Shown here: in pieces, positions 1-7,429 of the stretch | Layout of the letters: each line of letters opens with the position of its first letter | How positions within the stretch are numbered: position 1 is the stretch's first letter | NCBI GenBank assembly: GCA_030619425.1 | Contig: JAUXBJ010000012.1 | Location: 1 to 14,232, forward strand | Source of the DNA: a bacterium | GTDB taxonomy: Bacteria > Zixibacteria > MSB-5A5 > GN15 > FEB-12 | Direction: 5' to 3' | Length of the DNA stretch: 14,232 nucleotides | Program-made: the position numbers and the translations under genes | The notes under the pieces: generated by a model | What the model was told of the DNA's origin: nothing | What the model saw: only the letters and a program-made list of their open reading frames with translations | Databases searched by the model: none

Positions 1-1
1 A

Positions 2-406
2 ACTAGAGGATACGCTCTTTCTTTTATCTCATCCACAACTTCCGACTATATCTCTGTCAAGCCTGAACGTGGCTTCAATCTGGATCGATACCTCTGCATC
101 AGAACCAACCGCACGGTGCGAAACGACAACACTATTGCTCACAACAGCAAGCTCTACCAGATTACCGAAAGGGTCATGTCTCGGAAGGTGATCGTTGAAG
201 AGCGGGTTAATGGTTCTTTACATATTTGCTGTGGTGGTGTCAGTTTGAAGTACAAAGAGATTACTAAAAGGCCGAAAAAGGTGACTGAATCCAAGAGCCC
301 TCGAGTGTCGAGAACCCCATCTGTTCCGCCTCGGGATCATCCCTGGAGGCGGTCACTAAACTTGAAACCTATAGCCCGAAAGAACATGACTCAATTAACA
401 AAATAG
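2..406 (+). CDS. ISNCY-like transposase, C-terminal part (5' end outside window)
   Basis: An open frame runs from the left edge to a TAG at 404-406, giving about 134 residues with no start in view. A GTG at 116 lies inside the frame and is not a convincing start. The C-terminal pattern is what I know from ISNCY/integrase-core DDE transposases: an F-x-L-D-R segment, then R-T-V-R-N-D-N-T-I, then K-L-Y-Q-I, then V-x-V-E-E-R-x-x-G-S-L, then the L-K-Y-K-E-I segment, and a basic tail containing DHPWRR. The DDE catalytic residues would lie upstream and cannot be checked. Two near-identical copies of a 17-bp motif follow the stop, as expected at an IS end. The visible part has no frameshift, so the element may be intact, but only its 3' third or so is present. 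The family call rests on recognition of the C-terminal pattern. Confidence 0.72.
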   Translation, partial: TRGYALSFISSTTSDYISVKPERGFNLDRYLCIRTNRTVRNDNTIAHNSKLYQITERVMSRKVIVEERVNGSLHICCGGVSLKYKEITKRPKKVTESKSPRVSRTPSVPPRDHPWRRSLNLKPIARKNMTQLTK

Positions 407-454
407 GACATTTCTATCTTGCTAAAAACCGGACATTTCTATTTTGCCTTGACA
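406..454 (+). repeat. Putative right end of the IS with two direct repeats
   Basis: GGACATTTCTATCTTGC (406-422) and GGACATTTCTATTTTGC (431-447) differ at one base and are spaced 25 bp apart, directly after the transposase stop. Read on the minus strand, 454 to about 431 begins with TG and would fit the outer terminal inverted repeat of an IS. Repeated transposase-binding motifs at the ends are typical of this kind of element. The matching left end and any target-site duplication lie outside the window, so the exact boundary at 454 is an inference. Confidence 0.55.
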
Positions 455-470
455 GGACGGGTCGCAACCC

Positions 471-499
471 TTGACAACTGGGGTATACGCATCTATATT
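471..499 (+). promoter_or_regulatory. Predicted sigma-70-type promoter for the 535-1359 lipoprotein gene
   Basis: A perfect TTGACA at 471-476 is followed by a 17-bp spacer and TATATT at 494-499 (5 of 6 matches to TATAAT). Transcription would begin near 506, leaving a leader of about 30 nt before the ATG at 535. It lies just outside the putative IS end. A second TTGACA at 449-454 falls exactly at that end but has no good -10 box at the right distance. Confidence 0.55.
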
Positions 500-534
500 A
501 CAGCGAATGGACCATTCTTGGAAAACGGGAGACT

Positions 535-1359
535 ATGACGCGCTATCCAATTCGGTTGCTGCCTGGCGTACTCTTCGTACTGTTTGCAGGCTGTTCCAGT
601 TCCGAGAAGCCTACCGAGCCATCGATTATTTCAGAAGATCAGCTTGTAAACCCTCGCGACACCAGTTATACGGCCGATTCCCTCGCTCCACCACCACCGG
701 CAGTGTGGGTTGAGTCGATTGTAGAAGGACTACGTATTCGCTTTAATGGCCAGTTCTCTGAGACGACCCCGGATTCGATCAGTGGTATGATAGACTTTGA
801 GGGCTATCGTATCCGCAGTGCAGGTCGGAGCAATTTCCACGGTACCTGGCCACTCCTAGCCGCCTTTGATCTACTTGATTTCGACAAATGGATTTACTTG
901 CCAGACTCGGGAGCGTACGTGCTGTTCGACATACCGTACTCACTAGACAGCCTGCGCTGCCTCTACGCTGATTCGTGCGAGGATATCAACTTCACTCCCC
1001 GATCTTATACACGCAGCAGGCCTTATCAGCATCCAGACTTCCCGGAATCGACATTTATTTTCGTGCCGCATAGCCATAACATATCCGATTTGGAATCATC
1101 GTGGGGAATCCACAAAGTCTATCCGGATGAACCTGACCCCTCCACGCTAACGCCCGGTCAAATGACTCTTGACCGCTTTACCGAGGAAGGATTTCTAAAG
1201 TTCTACGAGTATGAATTCATCCCTCGTGGCATGCATCCCGGCTATAGATACTGGCTGAATGTGACTGTGCTCGATTTCGGATATACTCCCCTTGGAATCG
1301 AACCCTCGGAATCGGACCACTGGTCGGGTGCTATCGGCGCATATCCACGCATCCGATAA
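535..1359 (+). CDS. Predicted lipoprotein of unknown function
   Basis: This 274-residue protein starts with a short basic segment, a hydrophobic core (residues about 8-18) and a lipobox L-F-A-G-C with Cys20, so it should be exported and lipid-anchored. The start is supported by GGGAGA just upstream of the ATG at 535. A Ser/Thr/Pro-rich linker with a PPPP run at about residues 52-55 precedes a folded region rich in aromatic residues and beta-strand-like segments. Near the C-terminus, a W-L-N-V-T-V-x-D-F-G segment looks like the last strand of a fibronectin-III-like domain. I do not recognise a named family. It resembles repeat-domain surface proteins I associate with FCB lineages, which is an inference. 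The gene stands alone between an IS end and a convergent methyltransferase gene 34 bp away. Confidence 0.7.
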   Translation: MTRYPIRLLPGVLFVLFAGCSSSEKPTEPSIISEDQLVNPRDTSYTADSLAPPPPAVWVESIVEGLRIRFNGQFSETTPDSISGMIDFEGYRIRSAGRSNFHGTWPLLAAFDLLDFDKWIYLPDSGAYVLFDIPYSLDSLRCLYADSCEDINFTPRSYTRSRPYQHPDFPESTFIFVPHSHNISDLESSWGIHKVYPDEPDPSTLTPGQMTLDRFTEEGFLKFYEYEFIPRGMHPGYRYWLNVTVLDFGYTPLGIEPSESDHWSGAIGAYPRIR

Positions 1360-1393
1360 GGCAGCCACAGCATAGCCAATCCAGCGTGCAAGT

Positions 1394-2176
1394 CTATTCT
1401 GGCTTTCTTGCTTTCAATGAAAACATAAGCGGATACATGGGCGGTCCGCCGGGGGGATACCAGTAACGGTCCTTCTCATACCAGTCGGCCTGGATCGGAT
1501 AGTAGCCCTTGTCATACTCGCCCAGATGCTCAATTGTCAATCCGGCGTTGATCAGCGCATTCACAATTTCCGACAGCGGGTGCTGAAACTCGACTCGCTC
1601 GGTCTCAATGATGTGCTCACGATCACAGTAGTCCGGCTCGCCTGAGTAACGGATAGGCTCTTTGTGCAGATATGAATTGGGCGGTTCCTCCCAGAGGCAG
1701 GTGATCGGGTGATCGTCCACCATAAAAAACTGTCCACCCGGTTTCAAATAGTGCGCCACAACTTGTGCCCATTGTTCCATATCTGATATCCAGCACTGTG
1801 TCCCGTATGTTTGAATCACATTGTCGAATTTATCATCAACCAGGCCGATAGCATCCAGCACATCACTCCGCAGAAACCGACCCTCAAGCCCGGCTAACTG
1901 TTTCAACTCATCCGCCCGCTTTATCGATTGATCGGAGATATCAATACCCGTGACGACAGCACCGCGCCGCGCCCAGGAGAGCGTGTCCAACCCGAACTGA
2001 CACATCAGATGCAAAAGCGATTTACCGTTGACGTCACCGAACGCCTCAAGTTCCATCGGCTTCAACGAACAGCGTCCATCAAGAAATTCTTCACGTTTCT
2101 GCGCCGGGTGGTCCCAATGCACTTCGACCATTTCATTCCAAGCTTCCCGGTTCTTCTCGTGATCACTGTTCGGCAT
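1394..2176 (-). CDS. Class I SAM-dependent methyltransferase
   Basis: The predicted protein is 260 residues starting at the ATG at 2174-2176. A longer open frame reaches 2404, but that extension runs through lptG and is low-complexity shadow sequence. The chosen start has GAGGAAA upstream and overlaps the lptG stop by one base (TAATG). Visible motifs are a SAM motif I at about 53-64 with the L-L-H-L-M-C-Q-F-G-L-D-T pattern, an acidic-loop segment V-T-G-I-D-I-S at 75-81, a motif II region F-D-N-V-I-Q at 117-122, and L-K-P-G-G at 144-148. The C-terminus ends in P-L-M-F-S-L-K-A, a signature I associate with a widespread class I methyltransferase family of this length. The substrate cannot be read from the sequence. 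Coupling to lptG suggests co-expression with LPS export, but not a direct role in it. Confidence 0.85.
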   Translation of the reverse strand: MPNSDHEKNREAWNEMVEVHWDHPAQKREEFLDGRCSLKPMELEAFGDVNGKSLLHLMCQFGLDTLSWARRGAVVTGIDISDQSIKRADELKQLAGLEGRFLRSDVLDAIGLVDDKFDNVIQTYGTQCWISDMEQWAQVVAHYLKPGGQFFMVDDHPITCLWEEPPNSYLHKEPIRYSGEPDYCDREHIIETERVEFQHPLSEIVNALINAGLTIEHLGEYDKGYYPIQADWYEKDRYWYPPGGPPMYPLMFSLKARKPE

Positions 2177-3255
2177 TATTTCCTCGCTTTCCACATAGAG
2201 ATGAGCCCAACAAGGAAGAACAACCCGTTGACCCCCCACACCGCCAACTCCGGGGGAACCTTCTCGTTGTAACCGGCTGACTGCAAGCTGCGAAACATCA
2301 CAAAGTACAGGAGGGAGACCATGGTGCCGAGAGCGAACGACACCGCGATGCCGCCGCGCCGCGAGTTTGAGGCGAAGGGTATGCATATCAGCACGACGAT
2401 GCATGACGACAGGGGAAAGGCGAGTTTCAAATCGAGATCTATCGATTCCCGTATGTGAGGTCCCCCGGTGCGTTTCATCAATTCGATGTATCGCGCCAAT
2501 TCGTCGTAGCCCATGTCCTCCGGTTTGCCGATCCGTTTAGAGAAATCTTCCGGCACTTCCTGGATATCCGCGAGTTCCAGAACGGCAAACTCTCGAAAGG
2601 TCTCGCCGGTACTGTCAAACTTTCGCACCACGCCGTCGGTTGCCATCCACTTGTAGTCTACGTAATCGATGCGAGCGGCTGTAATGATTTCACTGAGACG
2701 GTTTCTCTCAGCCCGGTAGACCTTGAGATCGGTTCCTTCCTGACGTTGGACATTGAAACTGCCGATGGTGTAGAAGTATCCCTTGCTGATCTGGCGGTAA
2801 ATGTTATGCACTCGGTCGAGAGCACGCTTGGACTTTTTCTCGATCGTGAACTCCTTGATCTCAAGTCGCTTCTTGTTGGCCGGCGGATAGATATACTCGT
2901 TGTAGTAAAAGTGCCCCGCGGAAAGCAACAGGGTGATGAACAGAATAGGGGCACTGATGCGATACAGCGACAACCCGGTCGCTTTCATGGCGAGAATCTC
3001 GTTACGACGGCCCAGTATCGAGACGGAGAACAAGACCGCAAGCAGCACAAACATGGGAAAGAACGACTTGACGACCCACCCGCCGAAATAGGCGTAGTAC
3101 TCAAGTATCTTGAGTATCGGCACCTTATGATCCACGAAGTCGCGCAGTTCCTCTACGGCGTTGATCGCGATAATAGTCAGGCCAATCGCTGCTATTACCA
3201 CTATCAGGGATGCGAAGAAATGCGTCAGGAGGTATCTATCGATTCTCTTGATCAT
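2176..3255 (-). CDS. lptG: LPS export ABC transporter permease, LptG-like (YjgP/YjgQ family)
   Basis: This is one of the two inner-membrane permeases that, with LptB, extract LPS from the inner membrane and pass it to the periplasmic bridge. I take the ATG at 3253-3255 as start, giving 359 residues, the usual family length. A longer frame to 3333 only adds lptF shadow sequence. Hydrophobic segments lie at about 13-33, 60-82 and 100-116. A periplasmic domain of about 160 residues follows, then three more segments at about 280-296, 302-323 and 338-356. R-R-N-E-I-L-A-M-K-A-T-G at 83-94 is the cytoplasmic loop typical of this family, where LptB docks. The start lies 4 bp after the lptF stop, and its own stop overlaps the methyltransferase start. 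Assignment as LptG rather than LptF rests on gene order and length. Confidence 0.87.
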   Translation of the reverse strand: MIKRIDRYLLTHFFASLIVVIAAIGLTIIAINAVEELRDFVDHKVPILKILEYYAYFGGWVVKSFFPMFVLLAVLFSVSILGRRNEILAMKATGLSLYRISAPILFITLLLSAGHFYYNEYIYPPANKKRLEIKEFTIEKKSKRALDRVHNIYRQISKGYFYTIGSFNVQRQEGTDLKVYRAERNRLSEIITAARIDYVDYKWMATDGVVRKFDSTGETFREFAVLELADIQEVPEDFSKRIGKPEDMGYDELARYIELMKRTGGPHIRESIDLDLKLAFPLSSCIVVLICIPFASNSRRGGIAVSFALGTMVSLLYFVMFRSLQSAGYNEKVPPELAVWGVNGLFFLVGLISMWKARK

Positions 3256-3259
3256 AGAC

Positions 3260-4588
3260 TCATCGCCGTTTTTTCCGGAAGAAGGAGAAGATCGGCTTTT
3301 CGGACGCAACGATGTAGAGCAGGTAGAGGCCAAGTGCGCCCAGGAGAATGTTGGCGATCCACATGGCCCAGAAGGGCGACATCAGACCACGGTCGGCCAG
3401 GTCCTCGCCGCCGATCAGGAAGGCCCAGTAGATCGTGAAGAGCACGATGGAGATGGCGATGGCGACACCCATACCGCCGCGTCGGGTCAGAATGCCGAGG
3501 GGTGCACCGAGCAGTACGAAAGCCAGGGATGCGGCCGGTATTGAGTATTTTTTGTATATTTCAATACTGTACTTGTCGACGACTCTCTGTTGGCTCTGCA
3601 GTTGTTGGTATCCCCGTTCGACCTGCCGCAACAGGGTGGCGGCATCTTGCCGGACTTGGCTGAAGGCGGCCGAGTCCGTAACTGAATCGGTCTGTTTGAC
3701 CACAAAGCTGTCGGAAAACAGGTGGGAGGCCCGGACCTCAAGGGCGGCAGTCATCCGTTGGCGAAACGGCTCAACAGTCAGGCGCGCTTTGCCAACCCGG
3801 TCTTGCATATCTGAAATAGACATCTCGCGGTCACTGCGAAACTCGGTATCAGATCTGACCAGTTCCGATTTCACGTCGGAGACGTTCTTAACATATTCCT
3901 CGAAGCTCACTCGGCGGTAGTTGTTCGGATCCCTGATATCCAGGGAGTGCACCTCGCCGTTGTAGAGTGTGAATCTCATATTGCGGCCTCGATCGGTCAT
4001 CTCCAGGTAGCCGTATTCCGCGACTATGATCTGTGGTTTAGTCCGATCGCGAGTGTCGGTAATGTTGACCGATTCGACCCGTGAAGTAGAATGATCGATC
4101 TTGTCCAGAAGCACCAGGTACCCCGGAATGTCGGTGATAAAAACACCCGACCGGAAAACCAGGGTGGGACGCATGGCTGAGATGTCCGCCCAAAGAAGCC
4201 GTGATCGTTTGTTCAAATCCGGAAGGACACGATCATTGAACTCAATCATGCCGACCATCAGAAGCGCACCGGCGACCAACAACGGTACCAACACGCGAAG
4301 CAAATTCACGCCCGACGCTTTGATAGCTGTAATCTCGAAGTCCGATGTCAGTCGCCCGAACGCCATCAGGGTGGCTACCAACACCGACATCGGTATCGAC
4401 AGGGCAAGCATCCAGGCCAGGTTCAGTCCGATGATTTCAAAAACAACCGCGACCTCAAGGTCTTTATCGATGATATGATCGATTATCTTCGGAACCAGAT
4501 CGATGATCAGGAGGAAGGTGATAGTGAGAAAGGCAAGGAGAAACGGTCCGATATGCTCTCTCAGTATGTAACGCGTTAGTATCTTCAT
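3260..4588 (-). CDS. lptF: LPS export ABC transporter permease, LptF-like (YjgP/YjgQ family), long form
   Basis: This is the first gene of the lptF-lptG-methyltransferase operon, and its partner is the downstream LptG-like permease. The predicted protein has 442 residues, clearly longer than the roughly 360-370 of E. coli LptF. Transmembrane segments lie at about 15-37, 48-75, 97-116, 350-367, 372-393 and 404-427. The family loop D-F-E-I-T-A-I-K-A-S-G is at 83-93. The extra length is in the periplasmic part: after the beta-rich region, residues about 250-345 form a charged, probably helical stretch starting with S-D-R-E-M-S and rich in Q, R and V, which may be coiled-coil. The C-terminus ends in a basic tail (FFRKKRR). 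Start ATG is at 4586-4588; its Shine-Dalgarno match is weak. Naming F versus G is by position. Confidence 0.87.
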   Translation of the reverse strand: MKILTRYILREHIGPFLLAFLTITFLLIIDLVPKIIDHIIDKDLEVAVVFEIIGLNLAWMLALSIPMSVLVATLMAFGRLTSDFEITAIKASGVNLLRVLVPLLVAGALLMVGMIEFNDRVLPDLNKRSRLLWADISAMRPTLVFRSGVFITDIPGYLVLLDKIDHSTSRVESVNITDTRDRTKPQIIVAEYGYLEMTDRGRNMRFTLYNGEVHSLDIRDPNNYRRVSFEEYVKNVSDVKSELVRSDTEFRSDREMSISDMQDRVGKARLTVEPFRQRMTAALEVRASHLFSDSFVVKQTDSVTDSAAFSQVRQDAATLLRQVERGYQQLQSQQRVVDKYSIEIYKKYSIPAASLAFVLLGAPLGILTRRGGMGVAIAISIVLFTIYWAFLIGGEDLADRGLMSPFWAMWIANILLGALGLYLLYIVASEKPIFSFFRKKRR

Positions 4589-4739
4589 AAACTACTCAAT
4601 ATATCTCTTATACTATCGGAAAGAAAGTCTGAATTAAAGACACATGATGGTTCTACGCTTCTTTGGCTAACCGCAATCCGATCTGGGCAGGAAACACGCG
4701 GACGGTCCGAACCAAGAATCGTTTGATCTGAGGGGACCA

Positions 4740-5708
4740 ATGATGTTAATTGCGACTATGGACAGCAAGACAATAGTCGATTTCGTTATCAACGACCGGA
4801 TCACCGGATTCTTCTCGGTGCGCAAAAAGGTGATCCGAGAGTTTGCCCGTGGCCGCTTCGTGTCGCTGGAGTTGGGCGACTGTTCGGGACGCATCGGTGC
4901 GGTCTGCTGGGAGCCGGATCAGTTCTGTATGGACGAACTTGAGGCGGGCATGGTAGTCAAAGTACGCGGCGGAGTGGGTGAGTACCATGACAGGGCACAG
5001 TTGACGATCTCGCAAATCCGCCTGGCCAAAGACGATGAGTATGCCCTTGAAGATATTCTGCCACACTCCTCGCAGCCGGTGGAACAGCGGCGAAGTCGCG
5101 TGCTGGCGCTGGCCGAGCGGATTGAGAACAGCTACATCAAGTCTCTCGCCGACTCATTTCTCAGCGATGAATCATTTTTGGCGGAGTTCCTTGTCGCTCC
5201 GGCCGGCAAACTGTGGCATCATGCCTATGTGGGTGGCTTGTCGGAACACTCAACCAATGTCGCTGAGTTGGCCCTCGATATTTCGTCGCACTATGACTTC
5301 CTTAACAAGGACTACCTCATCTTCGGGGGCCTGTTTCACGATGTCGGCAAGATGACTTCGTACTCCACGGGGACGATGATCGATTTCACCGACGCGGGTC
5401 GTCTGGTGGGGCACATTTGTCTGGCCGATCACTGGATCTGCGAACGGGCCGCCCGCATTGACGCTTTTCCGGAGATGTTGCTGATCAAGCTGCGTCACTT
5501 GATCCTCTCGCACCAGGGGGAACTCGAGTACGCCACGCCGGTAGTACCGCAGATACCGGAAGCGTTCGTGGTTTACTACTGCGATGAGATCGACAGCAAG
5601 ATGGGCGCGATTGACCGCATCCGGACCAGGCAGAGTGGCGCCGGTTGGTCGGAGTGGGTCAAGATGCTGAATCGCTACCTTTATTTCGACGAGAAATCCG
5701 AGGAATAG
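4740..5708 (+). CDS. yhaM: OB-fold and HD-domain 3'-5' exoribonuclease, YhaM-like
   Basis: The 322-residue protein has two domains. The N-terminal part (about 20-98) looks like an OB fold for nucleic acid binding, with G-R-F-V-S-L-E-L-G-D-C-S-G at 38-50 and a strand Q-L-T-I-S-Q-I-R at 87-94. The C-terminal part is an HD phosphohydrolase domain: H170 in G-G-L-S-E-H, H200-D201 in F-H-D-V-G-K, H225, H258 in L-S-H-Q-G and D282. This order and length match YhaM of Bacillus, a metal-dependent 3'-5' exonuclease of RNA. Two ATG codons stand in tandem at 4740 and 4743. The Shine-Dalgarno AGGGG at 4731-4735 is spaced better for the second, so Met2 may be the true start. The gene is first in an operon with fetA- and fetB-like genes and divergent from lptF. 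Confidence 0.83.
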   Translation: MMLIATMDSKTIVDFVINDRITGFFSVRKKVIREFARGRFVSLELGDCSGRIGAVCWEPDQFCMDELEAGMVVKVRGGVGEYHDRAQLTISQIRLAKDDEYALEDILPHSSQPVEQRRSRVLALAERIENSYIKSLADSFLSDESFLAEFLVAPAGKLWHHAYVGGLSEHSTNVAELALDISSHYDFLNKDYLIFGGLFHDVGKMTSYSTGTMIDFTDAGRLVGHICLADHWICERAARIDAFPEMLLIKLRHLILSHQGELEYATPVVPQIPEAFVVYYCDEIDSKMGAIDRIRTRQSGAGWSEWVKMLNRYLYFDEKSEE

Positions 5709-5712
5709 TCAA

Positions 5713-6444
5713 GTGGCCGTGACTGGCTCTATTCTCGAGCTGTGCAACCTCACGCGGAGAGTGGGCGACGGGACCCCGGCTCGAGCAATCGTCGATAACT
5801 TCTCCTATTCATTCGGTTTCGGCAGACTCTACTCGATCATAGGACCCTCCGGGGCGGGGAAGAGTTCGCTGTTGCGCCTGCTCAATCGTTTAGATGAGTG
5901 CACTGACGGCAGCGTGAAGTTCAAGGGCAGCGATACGCGCGAGTTCGCACCGTGTGAATTGAGACAGAGGCTTGGCTACTTGTTTCAGACACCTCACCTG
6001 TTTGATCGAACCGTGCGCGACAACATTGTGGACGCCCAACCGCATTTGTCGGAATCGAAAATCAGTCGCCTTATTCAACAAGTGCAACTACCATCGGGCA
6101 TTGTCGATGCACCGGTGGACAACCTATCGGTCGGGGAACGACAGCGAGTGGCGCTGGCCCGTTTGTTGGCTACCCAGCCGGAGGTTGCCCTTCTTGATGA
6201 GCCAACGGCGGCGCTGGACCCTGCCAACACAGAGGCGATTGAACGACTTATTAGCAGTGTGGTAACAGATCATGGTGTTACCGTAGTCATGGTTAGCCAC
6301 AGCCGGCAACAGGTGGTGCGTCTGGGCGGGGAGGCCATCCTGATGGTGGACGGACAGCTAATCGAGCATGGTGACGCCGTCGGACTCGTGAAAAATCCGG
6401 GCACTCCACAGGGGCGACGATACATGAACGGGGAACCGCAATGA
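5713..6444 (+). CDS. fetA: ABC transporter ATP-binding protein, FetA-like
   Basis: The 243-residue ATPase starts at a GTG (5713-5715) with GAGGA at 5700-5704. A second GTG at 5719 is spaced less well. Motifs are complete: Walker A G-P-S-G-A-G-K-S at 44-51, Q-loop Gln92, signature L-S-V-G-E at 138-142 (Val where LSGGQ has Gly), Walker B V-A-L-L-D-E-P at 158-164, D-loop A-A-L-D at 166-169, and H-loop His196. The next gene encodes a FetB-type permease and overlaps it by 4 bp (ATGA), so this should energise that permease. In E. coli, FetA and FetB are reported to act in iron export and resistance to oxidative stress; the substrate here is inferred from the partner only. It lies 4 bp downstream of the YhaM-like gene. 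Confidence 0.82.
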   Translation: MAVTGSILELCNLTRRVGDGTPARAIVDNFSYSFGFGRLYSIIGPSGAGKSSLLRLLNRLDECTDGSVKFKGSDTREFAPCELRQRLGYLFQTPHLFDRTVRDNIVDAQPHLSESKISRLIQQVQLPSGIVDAPVDNLSVGERQRVALARLLATQPEVALLDEPTAALDPANTEAIERLISSVVTDHGVTVVMVSHSRQQVVRLGGEAILMVDGQLIEHGDAVGLVKNPGTPQGRRYMNGEPQ

Positions 6445-7202
6445 CAACGCCCGGTCTCACCCAAGTTCTGCTGGCCGGCATATTGGTAGTCATTGCCATA
6501 GCCGTGGCACGGTATTGGCGGTTACCGGTCATAAAGGATATGGCCTTCGGTTCGGTACGTGGCTTTGTGCAGTTGGTGGCGGTGGGGTACGCGGTGCGTT
6601 TCATCTTCGATATCGAATCCCCCTGGCTGATTATGCTTGCTCTGGGAATCATGATGACGGTAGGCGCCCACGCTGCATCCGGTCGGGTCAAGAGCGTGAA
6701 GGGTTCGTTCGGCACATGCCTCGCGGCGATACTCACCGGTTCGCTGATTACTCTTGCCACCATGTTGGTTTTCAAGATCATCAGCTTCGATGCCCGCTAC
6801 ATCATTCCGCTGGCCGGGATGATCATCGGCAATTCCATGAACGCCTCGGCGCTCGTTATTGATCGCCTCGCCTCGGACCTTCGCGCAAACCGTCTCGCTA
6901 TTGAGACAGCGTTGGCGCTGGGGAAGAGTTGGAGAGAAGCCTCGCAGAAGTTCCACCGTGATGCCGCCCGCACCGGGATGGTGGCGATGCTGAATTTCCT
7001 CAAGACCGTCGGTATAGTGGCTCTGCCGGGCGCCATGACCGGCATGATCCTGGCCGGGGCCGACCCGGTCGAGGCGGTCCTGCTGCAAGTGATCGTGGCT
7101 TACATGCTCCTGTCCGCCACGACGATCACGTCGGTGGTTGCCGTCGAACTTACCATCCGTCGATTCTTCACTCGTCATCATCAACTTCGTATCGACCGTT
7201 GA
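6441..7202 (+). CDS. fetB: ABC transporter permease, FetB/UPF0014 family
   Basis: This 253-residue integral membrane protein is close in length to E. coli FetB (YbbM). Hydrophobic segments are seen at about 7-25, 40-56, 61-77, 92-112, 118-134, 187-205 and 210-236. Family hallmarks are S-V-R-G-F-V-Q-L at 38-45, G-M-I-I-G-N-S-M-N-A at 126-135, and P-G-A-M-T-G-M-I-L-A-G-A-D-P at 196-209. It starts at ATG 6441 inside the end of the ATPase gene, with a GGGGAA Shine-Dalgarno shortly upstream, which indicates translational coupling. Together the two proteins should form a complete exporter, most likely for iron or another metal by analogy with E. coli. The C-terminus has a His/Arg-rich tail (RHHQLRIDR). 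It is the last gene of the operon. Confidence 0.85.
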   Translation: MTTPGLTQVLLAGILVVIAIAVARYWRLPVIKDMAFGSVRGFVQLVAVGYAVRFIFDIESPWLIMLALGIMMTVGAHAASGRVKSVKGSFGTCLAAILTGSLITLATMLVFKIISFDARYIIPLAGMIIGNSMNASALVIDRLASDLRANRLAIETALALGKSWREASQKFHRDAARTGMVAMLNFLKTVGIVALPGAMTGMILAGADPVEAVLLQVIVAYMLLSATTITSVVAVELTIRRFFTRHHQLRIDR

Positions 7203-7354
7203 ACCTTCGCACTCGTCTTCGGGTGGGTTGATGTGCCGGTGGTTCGTGTCACCAGTCTCTAAGTGTCCATCATCGGGGGGTGTGAGCTACAGGTCAATTG
7301 AGCGTTCGTGTAGCAACGGACTCCTATAGTTCGCGCGACTGGTCGAAATTAGGC

Positions 7355-7382
7355 TTGTCTTTCCGGTGATTTGATGTAGATT
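7355..7382 (+). promoter_or_regulatory. Weak candidate promoter for tRNA-Ser
   Basis: TTGTCT at 7355-7360 and TAGATT at 7377-7382 each match four of six consensus bases and are separated by 16 bp. Transcription would start near 7389, so the hairpin at 7394-7423 would lie in the tRNA leader. This is a weak match offered because no better promoter is visible close to the tRNA. Confidence 0.25.
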
Positions 7383-7393
7383 AGCGGCTGATT

Positions 7394-7423
7394 TCGCCGA
7401 GTCATTCGGCGACTTCGTTTTTT
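7394..7423 (+). terminator. Hairpin with T-run, probable terminator of the fetAB operon
   Basis: TCGCCGA at 7394-7400 pairs perfectly with TCGGCGA at 7406-7412 around the loop GTCAT. A run of six T lies at 7418-7423 after CTTCG. It lies about 190 bp after the fetB stop and ends only 6 bp before the first base of tRNA-Ser. It fits a Rho-independent terminator for the upstream operon. If the tRNA promoter is upstream of it, it would instead act as a leader element. Confidence 0.6.
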
Positions 7424-7429
7424 GAGATC

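Noticed and set aside
471..713. 80-residue plus-strand frame overlapping the first lipoprotein gene
   Set aside because: It begins within the predicted promoter and is a different-frame shadow of the lipoprotein gene, which has a lipobox and a ribosome site.
2177..2404. N-terminal extension of the methyltransferase by 76 residues
   Set aside because: It runs through lptG in another frame, is Arg/Gly-rich and has no family similarity. The ATG at 2174-2176 has a ribosome site and fits the family length.
3256..3333. N-terminal extension of LptG by 26 residues
   Set aside because: It lies in the end of lptF and is Ser/Arg-rich shadow sequence. MIKRIDRYLL at 3255 is the normal family start.
2455..3544. 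Long plus-strand frames (327 and 127 residues) opposite lptG and lptF
   Set aside because: They are antisense to complete permease genes with all expected membrane segments; their composition is Arg/His/Asp-rich and matches no family.
6522..7184. 220-residue minus-strand frame opposite fetB
   Set aside because: It is an Arg/His/Gln-rich antisense shadow of a gene with clear FetB motifs.
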